From an uncultured Actinomycetes bacterium (lineage in GTDB: Bacteria > Actinomycetota > Actinomycetes > Nanopelagicales > Nanopelagicaceae), in contig CAILBF010000074.1 in NCBI GenBank assembly GCA_903832395.1, forward strand, positions 1 to 20,099: 20,099 nucleotides of DNA, given 5' to 3'. Position numbers and translations under genes: made by a program. This document shows positions 14,917-20,099 of the stretch, piece after piece. Position 1 is the first letter of the stretch. Each line of letters starts with the position of its first letter. The notes under the pieces were generated by a model. The model was not told where the DNA came from and made no database searches. It saw nothing but the letters and a program-made list of their open reading frames with translations.

Positions 14917-16518
14917 TTAATGCTCAAAAACAGGCTCAGGGTTCTCATAAACCCGTCCATCACTTCCGAAGACCAAGAAACGTGTAAACCCCCGTGTGAA
15001 CCAACGGTCGTGGGTCACAGTAATGACCGTTCCCTCGTAACGAGCCAGGGCGTTTTCTAGACTTTCGGCACTCGCAAGATCTAAGTTATCGGTCGGCTCG
15101 TCCAGGATAAGCAGCGTTGAACCCGAGAGTTCAAGTAAAAGGATCTGAAAACGGGCCTGCTGTCCGCCGGATAGAGATGTAAAGCGCTGTTCGGCCTGCT
15201 GGGCGATTTCATATTTTCGTAGAACGCTCTTTGCCGGACCGAGTTGGAGCGAATGCATTGTCCAGAGGATTTCGAGCAAACTCTGTGACTCGAACTCCGG
15301 ATGCGAGTGAGTCTGGGCAAAGTAGCCAATATTGACTCTGGCACCGATCTTGAAATTACCCGAATACTTAACGCTGGCATCTCCGGAAATTAAGCGCAAG
15401 AAGTGGGATTTTCCGGATCCATTTTTCCCGAGCACGGCAATGCGATCGCCAAAAAATACTTCAAAGTTGAAGGGCTGAGTTAAACCATCAAGAGTCAGCT
15501 CCTCAAAAGTTAGCGCCCGTAATCCTGTACGCCCGCCGCGCAACCCAACTTGTACATCTTGTTCGATCGGTGGAGCTTGAGGAGGTCCAACATCTTGAAA
15601 CTTTTTTAACCTCGTTTGCATCGCATGGTATTTATTTGCCATGTCCGGGCTAATTGCCGCTTGTCCTTGCAACGTGCGAACCAAATCTTTGAGCCGTTGA
15701 TGCTCTTGCTCCCATCGCAATAAGACTTCAGCGAAGCGTGCATTTCTTGCTTTACGTGCATCGTGCCAGGTTGAGAACTTTCCTCCATGGACCCAGGTTG
15801 TATTGCCAGTAGCGCCTTGCTCGAGAGTAACAATTCTATTAGCTGTGTTTTCGAGAAGCTCGCGATCGTGGCTAATAAATAACACAGTCTTTTTCGTTGA
15901 CGTTATTACCTCTTCGAGCCAACGTTTTGACGGTACATCTAAGTAGTTATCAGGTTCATCAAGAAGCAAAGTTTCATCAGGGCCTTCGAGCAGAGCGGTC
16001 AGCACTAACTTCTTTTGTTCACCACCTGAGAGTGTATTTACTTCACGTTTTGCAACTGAATCAAAAGAGGCTCCGAGAGCTGCGGTGCAACAAATATCCC
16101 ACATAGTTTCATACTCATATCCCCCAACATCTCCCCATTCAATAATTGATTGGGCGTAAGCCATCTGCGATTTCTCAGTATCTTTGGCATGCATTATGGC
16201 TTCGGTCTTTTCAATATTTTCGGCAGCTTCACGAATTTTCTTAGGAGCTACAGATAAAAGCATCTGATGAACCGTTGTGTGATCGCGCACCGAACCAATG
16301 AACTGGCGCATTACTCCGAGTCCGCCGGAGATAGAAACTTGCCCAGAGTCCGGTTGTAAATCACCGCTAATCATGCGAAAGAGCGTTGTTTTGCCCGAAC
16401 CATTTGCACCAATGAGTGCAACTTTTGCGCCGTCGCCTACACGGAAACTAACATCACTTAAAAGCTCGCGTCCATCGGAGAGTGTGTAATCAACGCTATT
16501 AACATCGATGTGACCCAT
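14917..16518 (-). CDS. ABC-F family ATP-binding protein
   Basis: A 533-residue soluble protein with two ABC domains and no membrane helices, as in ABC-F proteins, which bind the ribosomal E site and act on translation or antibiotic resistance. Domain 1 has Walker A GANGSGKT at 37-44, signature LSGGEQ at 163-168 and Walker B LLLDEPDNYLD at about 183-193. A charged helical linker lies between, around residues 240-320. Domain 2 has Walker A GKNGSGKS at 364-371, signature LSGGQQ at 449-454 and Walker B LLILDEPTDNLD near 469-480. The order and N-terminus (MGHIDV, later GGLGVMRQFIGSVRD) match a widespread actinobacterial housekeeping ABC-F type, not a known resistance protein. The ATG shares its A with the truA TAA, so the two are coupled. 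The exact subfamily and role are not decidable from sequence alone. Confidence 0.93.
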   Translation of the reverse strand: MGHIDVNSVDYTLSDGRELLSDVSFRVGDGAKVALIGANGSGKTTLFRMISGDLQPDSGQVSISGGLGVMRQFIGSVRDHTTVHQMLLSVAPKKIREAAENIEKTEAIMHAKDTEKSQMAYAQSIIEWGDVGGYEYETMWDICCTAALGASFDSVAKREVNTLSGGEQKKLVLTALLEGPDETLLLDEPDNYLDVPSKRWLEEVITSTKKTVLFISHDRELLENTANRIVTLEQGATGNTTWVHGGKFSTWHDARKARNARFAEVLLRWEQEHQRLKDLVRTLQGQAAISPDMANKYHAMQTRLKKFQDVGPPQAPPIEQDVQVGLRGGRTGLRALTFEELTLDGLTQPFNFEVFFGDRIAVLGKNGSGKSHFLRLISGDASVKYSGNFKIGARVNIGYFAQTHSHPEFESQSLLEILWTMHSLQLGPAKSVLRKYEIAQQAEQRFTSLSGGQQARFQILLLELSGSTLLILDEPTDNLDLASAESLENALARYEGTVITVTHDRWFTRGFTRFLVFGSDGRVYENPEPVFEH

Positions 16519-17300
16519 TAAAGGCCACCAGGGTAATCAACGTGGCGCAGAGTTAAGCCACGTGCTTCAAAGACAAGTGAGTCCGGAACCCTTTCTTTAT
16601 TGGCTAACATGGCGCTAATCCATTCATAGCTATTGCGCCCCTCGGCCACACAAACAACTGCGCCCACTAAATTGCGCACCATCGAATAACAAAAGGCATT
16701 AGCGGTGATTTCAGCGATTACATAGCCTTCATCATCGCGTATCCAGTTAAATCGCATGAGGGTTCTCACCGTGGTCGCACCTTCACGGAATTTACAGAAA
16801 GCGGCAAAATCATGTTCACCAAGCAGCAAAGCACTGGCTTGGTTGAGAACATTTACATCCAAGGCTCTGTACCAAGGTGCAACATCCAAACGGTGCAGCG
16901 GTGCCACAACCCGATTAGCATCTAAAATCTTGTAGGTATAGCTCCGTGAGGTGGGAGAAAATCTGGCATGAAAAGCGCCGGTCATAACAGTAACTTTGAG
17001 GATACGAATATCTTCATCCAGCATGCAGTTTAATTTGAAAGCTATATCTTCAGACTCAAAGGCCTGAGGAATATCAACGTGGATTACTTGACCACTTGCA
17101 TGTACCCCTGCATCGGTGCGGCCGGCAACGATTGTTTCTATTGGACTCTGCGTTATTGTTGAGAGCGCCTTTTCAATCTCTTCTTGAATCGTGCGGCGAT
17201 CGGGCTGTTTAGCCCAACCCGAATAATTCGTTCCGTCGTAAGCTAAATCAATCCGTAAACGAAGAAACCCACTCTCTGGGTAGAGAGTGGGCTCCGACAT
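16518..17300 (-). CDS. truA: tRNA pseudouridine(38-40) synthase TruA
   Basis: Isomerises U38-U40 in the anticodon arm of many tRNAs. The 260-residue protein has RIDLAYDGTNYSGWA at about 16-30 and the catalytic motif AGRTDAGVHA with D63 as the nucleophile; HARFSPTSRSYTYKI near 110-124 and MVRNLVGAVV near 207-216 are further TruA motifs. The ATG at 17300 is the only plausible start: no ATG, GTG or TTG occurs in frame between it and the conserved core, and TAG closes the frame just upstream. It lacks a ribosome-binding site. Codons 4-12 form a terminator-like hairpin, described separately. It lies 27 bp after rplQ and overlaps the ABC-F gene by one base, the usual position of truA after the RNA polymerase alpha/L17 pair. 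Confidence 0.96.
   Translation of the reverse strand: MSEPTLYPESGFLRLRIDLAYDGTNYSGWAKQPDRRTIQEEIEKALSTITQSPIETIVAGRTDAGVHASGQVIHVDIPQAFESEDIAFKLNCMLDEDIRILKVTVMTGAFHARFSPTSRSYTYKILDANRVVAPLHRLDVAPWYRALDVNVLNQASALLLGEHDFAAFCKFREGATTVRTLMRFNWIRDDEGYVIAEITANAFCYSMVRNLVGAVVCVAEGRNSYEWISAMLANKERVPDSLVFEARGLTLRHVDYPGGL
17268..17291 (-). terminator. Terminator-like hairpin inside the 5' end of truA
   Basis: On the minus strand CCCACTCTC pairs perfectly with GAGAGTGGG across a six-base loop (TACCCA) and is followed by TTTCTTCGTTTA. That is the form of an intrinsic terminator. It begins nine bases after the first base of the truA ATG, so it is within coding sequence and also 37 bases after the rplQ stop codon begins its gap. 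It may partly end the ribosomal operon transcript, or attenuate truA and the ABC-F gene. Function is inferred from structure only. Confidence 0.55.
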
Positions 17301-17327
17301 AAGAATAGATTTCTAAGTTGTTAAGGC

Positions 17328-17693
17328 TTAGTTGTCTTTCTCAGTTAAAACTTCGATTACTGCCATTGGAGCGTTGTCGCCCTTACGTGGCCCAATCTTT
17401 GTAATGCGTGTGTATCCGCCATTACGTGTAGCAAAGCGTGGTCCGATAACAGTAAAGAGTGTATGAACTACGCCCTTATTTGAAATCTGAGCCATAACTT
17501 GGCGGCGAGCTGGAAGATCACCCTTCTTAGCGAAAGTGATTAACTTTTCAGCTAATGGACGCAGGCGCTTAGCCTTTGCCTCGGTTGTTGTGATCTTGCC
17601 GTGCTCGAACAACTGCTCTGCGAGAGTACGTAGGAGTAGTCGCTCATGTGATGGGCCTGAACCCAGACGAGGACCTTTACTTGGTTTTGGCAT
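17328..17693 (-). CDS. rplQ: 50S ribosomal protein L17
   Basis: Large-subunit protein near the peptide exit tunnel. The 121-residue protein has the conserved start MPKPSKGPRLGSGPSHERLL (in most species MRHRKxGRKLGR; the PKPxKGPRLG form is actinobacterial), then LAEQLFEHGKITTTEAKAKR at about 24-43, the core signature of L17, and GGYTRITKIGPRKGDNAPMA near 92-111. AGGAG lies eight bases before the ATG at 17693. It follows rpoA by 11 bp and is the last ribosomal protein gene of this operon. Confidence 0.97.
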   Translation of the reverse strand: MPKPSKGPRLGSGPSHERLLLRTLAEQLFEHGKITTTEAKAKRLRPLAEKLITFAKKGDLPARRQVMAQISNKGVVHTLFTVIGPRFATRNGGYTRITKIGPRKGDNAPMAVIEVLTEKDN

Positions 17694-17704
17694 TTTCTAT
17701 TCTC

Positions 17705-18718
17705 CTAGGCCTGCTCTGCTTCGACGAACTCATCGTCTAGCGCTGCGTTGTAATTTTGGTGCTGAGTTGGATCAAATCCGACTGGGCTATCTTTTAAGTT
17801 CATCCCCATAGAGACAAGCTTTGCCTTAACTTCGTCGATTGACTTTGAACCAAAGTTGCGAATATCAAGCAGGTCAGCCTCTGAACGGTTAACGAGCTCG
17901 CCAACTGTGTGAATGCCTTCGCGCTTTAGACAGTTGTATGAACGTACTGTCAGATCTAGATCTTCAATTGGAAGCGCCATATCTGCAGCAAGGGCAGCAT
18001 CCATAACAGATGGCCCCATCTCGATACCTTCAGCATCGAGATTGAGTTCGCGGGCAAGACCAAATAGTTCAACTAATGTGCGTCCAGCTGATGCAACAGC
18101 ATCGCGTGGCTTCATTGATGACTTGGTCTCAACATCTACAACAAGGCGATCGAAGTCAGTGCGCTGTTCAACGCGTGTGGCCTCTACCTTGTATGTAACC
18201 TTTAAAACTGGTGAATAGATTGAGTCAACAGGAATGCGGCCGATTTCAGCACCAGCCTGCTTGTTCTGAACTGCGGTGACATAACCACGGCCACGCTCAA
18301 CAGTAAGTTCGATCTCAAGAGATCCCTTGCCGTTAAGTGTTGCTAAGTGAAGTGATGGGTTATGTACTTCAACGTCAGCTGGAACTGCGATATCGGCACC
18401 AGTTACTGGGCCAGCACCTGACTTGCGAATGTAGACAATGCTTGGCTCATCGTTATCGGATGAAAGCACCAAGTTCTTGATGTTCAAAACGATATCGGTG
18501 AGATCTTCCTTGACGCCTTCAAGAGTTGTGAACTCATGGAGCGCACCGGCTACGCGAATGCTTGTAACTGCTGCACCTGGAATAGATGAAAGCAATGTAC
18601 GACGCATGCTGTTGCCTAGTGTGTAACCAAAGCCTGGCTCCAGCGGCTCAATGATGAACCGTGAACGGGACTCAGAAATTACTTCTTCACTGAGGGTGGG
18701 ACGTTGTGCAATTAGCAC
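17705..18718 (-). CDS. rpoA: DNA-directed RNA polymerase subunit alpha
   Basis: Assembly platform of RNA polymerase and contact for UP elements and activators. The N-terminal domain has FIIEPLEPGFGYTLGNSMRR at about 21-40, RRTLLSSIPGAAVTS, and GRGYVTAVQN near 143-152. The C-terminal domain starts near residue 250 with LDLTVRSYNCLKREGIHTVG, which carries the DNA-contact arginine, and continues LLDIRNFGSKSIDEVKAKL. Total length of 337 residues is normal. The start is GTG at 18718, preceded by GAGGAG with five-base spacing. The gap to rpsD is 93 bp, the largest within this operon, and has a small inverted repeat but no promoter I can defend. Confidence 0.98.
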   Translation of the reverse strand: MLIAQRPTLSEEVISESRSRFIIEPLEPGFGYTLGNSMRRTLLSSIPGAAVTSIRVAGALHEFTTLEGVKEDLTDIVLNIKNLVLSSDNDEPSIVYIRKSGAGPVTGADIAVPADVEVHNPSLHLATLNGKGSLEIELTVERGRGYVTAVQNKQAGAEIGRIPVDSIYSPVLKVTYKVEATRVEQRTDFDRLVVDVETKSSMKPRDAVASAGRTLVELFGLARELNLDAEGIEMGPSVMDAALAADMALPIEDLDLTVRSYNCLKREGIHTVGELVNRSEADLLDIRNFGSKSIDEVKAKLVSMGMNLKDSPVGFDPTQHQNYNAALDDEFVEAEQA

Positions 18719-18811
18719 TGGTGCTCCTCTTCATTTCGGGGAAATCCACTATTTGATCTCCACATTTTTACTGCTTGTACTACGTGCATGCCCGGAAGGG
18801 CTTTTTAAAAA

Positions 18812-19438
18812 TTACTTAGAGTAAAGCTCAACGATTAGCTGCTCTTGAACTTGGGTATCGATGACTGCACGTGCAGGGATTCCGTGAACGATGATGCGCA
18901 TCTGCGAACCAACGACCTCCATCCAAGCCGGTACTGCCTTCTCGCCAAGTTCAGCGCTTGCCACGATAAATGGTGTGAGATCGAGTGACTTTGGAAGAAC
19001 ATCGATGATGTCCATTGGAGTCACACGGAATGAAGGAATGTTTACCTTCTTACCATTTACAAGGAAGTGACCGTGACGCACCATCTGGCGTGCCATGTCG
19101 CGACTCTTTGCGAAGCCTGCGCGGAAAACAACGTTGTCGAGACGTGTTTCAAGAATGATAAGAAGGTTTTCACCAGTCTTGCCAGTCTTGCGGTTTGCCT
19201 CTTCGTAGTAACCACGGAACTGCTTCTCTAGAACACCGTAGATACGTGCGCACTTCTGCTTTTCACGCATCTGCAATAGGTACTCAGACTCTTTTGAACG
19301 ACCACGGCCATGCTGGCCAGGTGGATAGGGACGAGATTCGATTGGACACTTAGGTCCATCGCACTTGGTGCCCTTAAGGAAGAGCTTTACTTTTTCGCGA
19401 CGGCAACGCTTGCAGTCTGCTCCGGTATAACGAGCCAT
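18812..19438 (-). CDS. rpsD: 30S ribosomal protein S4, zinc-binding form
   Basis: Primary 16S rRNA-binding protein that nucleates 30S assembly. The 208-residue protein starts MARYTGADCKRCRRE and carries Cys9, Cys12, Cys26 and Cys31, the four-cysteine zinc site of the C+ form of S4. RPYPPGQHGRGR at about 36-47 and the S4 RNA-binding domain (RLDNVVFRAGFAKSRDMARQ, then HGHFLVNGKKVNIPS) are well conserved. Ends with QEQLIVELYSK. GGAAGGAAGAG about five bases before the ATG is a strong ribosome-binding site. It follows rpsK by 16 bp, and rpoA follows after 93 bp. Confidence 0.98.
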   Translation of the reverse strand: MARYTGADCKRCRREKVKLFLKGTKCDGPKCPIESRPYPPGQHGRGRSKESEYLLQMREKQKCARIYGVLEKQFRGYYEEANRKTGKTGENLLIILETRLDNVVFRAGFAKSRDMARQMVRHGHFLVNGKKVNIPSFRVTPMDIIDVLPKSLDLTPFIVASAELGEKAVPAWMEVVGSQMRIIVHGIPARAVIDTQVQEQLIVELYSK

Positions 19439-19454
19439 TTATTCTCTTCCTTCC

Positions 19455-19874
19455 TTAAACTCGACGAGGCTTGCATGGACGGCAACCATTGTGTGGAGCA
19501 GGTGTTACATCAGAGATGGCACCAACTTCCAAACCAGCTGCTTGCAATGAACGGATTGCAGTTTCACGTCCAGAGCCTGGGCCCTTAACGAAAACATCTA
19601 CTTTCTTTAAGCCGTGCTCTTGCGCGCGACGTGCTGCAGCCTCGGCTGCAAGCTGTGCTGCGAATGGAGTCGACTTACGTGAGCCCTTGAAACCAACTTG
19701 GCCGGATGATGACCAAGAGATAACTGCGCCCGATGGATCGGTAATAGAGATGATGGTGTTGTTGAAAGTGCTCTTAATAAAAGCCTTACCAACAGCGATG
19801 TTCTTCTTCTCTTTTTTACGCGTCTTAACTTTGCCCTTAGTTGAAGCGGCAGTCTTTGACTTAGGAGCGGCCAT
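19455..19874 (-). CDS. rpsK: 30S ribosomal protein S11
   Basis: Platform protein of the 30S subunit, contacting the Shine-Dalgarno helix region. The 139-residue protein has a lysine-rich N-terminus, then AFIKSTFNNTIISITDPSGA at about 31-50, SSGQVGFKGSRKSTPFAAQ at about 56-74, and the C-terminal signature GAISDVTPAPHNGCRPCKPR, which is diagnostic for S11. The ATG at 19874 overlaps the TAA of rpsM by one base; AAGGTGA lies upstream within the end of rpsM as ribosome-binding site. It is followed by rpsD after 16 bp. Confidence 0.98.
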   Translation of the reverse strand: MAAPKSKTAASTKGKVKTRKKEKKNIAVGKAFIKSTFNNTIISITDPSGAVISWSSSGQVGFKGSRKSTPFAAQLAAEAAARRAQEHGLKKVDVFVKGPGSGRETAIRSLQAAGLEVGAISDVTPAPHNGCRPCKPRRV

Positions 19875-20099
19875 TACTTAGTCACCTTCTTCTTACCTGC
19901 AATTGCTTTACGAGGACCCTTACGTGTTCGCGCATTTGTATGTGTGCGCTGACCACGAACAGGAAGTCCCTTGCGGTGACGAATTCCCTGGTAGCTCTGG
20001 ATTTCAACTTTGCGACGGATGTCGCCAGAAATTTCACGACGAAGGTCACCTTCGATTTTGAAGTTTGCTTCGATGTATTCGCGAAGTTTTGCAAGATCT
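19874..20099 (-). CDS. rpsM: 30S ribosomal protein S13 (5' end cut by window)
   Basis: The last 74 residues of S13, which lies in the head of the 30S subunit and contacts tRNA and S19. My translation of the minus strand from 20098 gives DLAKLREYIEANFKIEGDLR, then EISGDIRRK, and the signature GIRHRKGLPVRGQRTHTNAR followed by TRKGPRKAIAGKKK. The stop TAA is at 19876-19874 and shares one base with the rpsK ATG. About 50 N-terminal residues lie beyond the right edge. A longer frame ending at 19882 in another phase is only a shadow of this gene. Confidence 0.95.
   Translation of the reverse strand, partial: DLAKLREYIEANFKIEGDLRREISGDIRRKVEIQSYQGIRHRKGLPVRGQRTHTNARTRKGPRKAIAGKKKVTK

Noticed and set aside
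18790..18806. Small GCCC/GGGC hairpin with GGAA loop and five T on the plus strand, between rpsD and rpoA
   Set aside because: The stem is only four base pairs and the T run would serve plus-strand transcripts, where there is no gene. On the minus strand it has no T tail. Too weak to call a terminator or an S4 control site.
19882..20094. A 70-codon minus-strand frame at the right edge
   Set aside because: It is in another phase of rpsM; the rpsM phase gives the S13 signature and ends at 19874 overlapping rpsK.
1..20099. Mobile element, prophage, CRISPR, toxin-antitoxin or biosynthetic cluster
   Set aside because: No transposase, integrase, direct-repeat array, or such gene families are visible; every stretch is taken by identifiable core genes or the importer.

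Overview
All 23 protein genes I can support lie on the minus strand, so transcription runs from high to low coordinates. The content is core bacterial housekeeping: a ribosomal protein/RNA polymerase cluster, amino-sugar and cell-wall precursor genes, acpS, alr and the t6A tRNA-modification genes. The order rpsM-rpsK-rpsD-rpoA-rplQ-truA, then rplM-rpsI-glmM-glmS, then acpS-alr, then tsaE-tsaB-rimI-tsaD is the one familiar from Actinomycetota. The ABC-F protein, the rplM protein start (MRTYSPK) and the long N-terminal extension of S9 also fit that phylum. Base composition looks moderate to AT-leaning, genes are packed with 1-11 bp overlaps, and several expected spacer genes are missing. My inference is a streamlined, low-GC freshwater actinobacterium of the Nanopelagicales (acI) type; the species is not determined.

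Layout from the right edge. At 20099-16518: rpsM (3' end only), rpsK, rpsD, rpoA, rplQ, truA and an ABC-F ATPase. At 14906-14802: a well-formed promoter and a short leader with a hairpin and a possible leader peptide. At 14815-12500: rplM, rpsI, glmM. At 12491-8544: glmS, a PAP2-family membrane phosphatase, acpS and alr. At 8554-2227: a complete branched-chain-amino-acid-type ABC importer (two ATPases, two permeases, binding protein) followed by a secreted alpha/beta hydrolase that overlaps the binding-protein gene by one base. A strong intrinsic terminator follows at 2174-2206. At 2152-1: tsaE, tsaB, rimI and the first 245 codons of tsaD.

Functional links. GlmS and GlmM lead to UDP-GlcNAc; alanine racemase supplies D-Ala; the PAP2 protein could recycle undecaprenyl pyrophosphate; all four serve peptidoglycan. 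TsaE, TsaB and TsaD are three of the four proteins that make t6A in tRNA. The importer-plus-hydrolase block is the accessory element: it sits between alr and tsaE, which are usually close neighbours, and looks like a nutrient-uptake cassette built into a housekeeping operon. From rplM to the hydrolase no intergenic gap exceeds 33 bp, so this stretch could be one very long transcript.

I found no tRNA, rRNA, CRISPR, insertion sequence or prophage signal, and no gene-free stretch longer than about 100 bp. The points most worth a second look are the terminator-like hairpin inside the start of truA, the rplM leader, the coupled secreted hydrolase, the altered LivG signature motif and the altered PAP2 motif.
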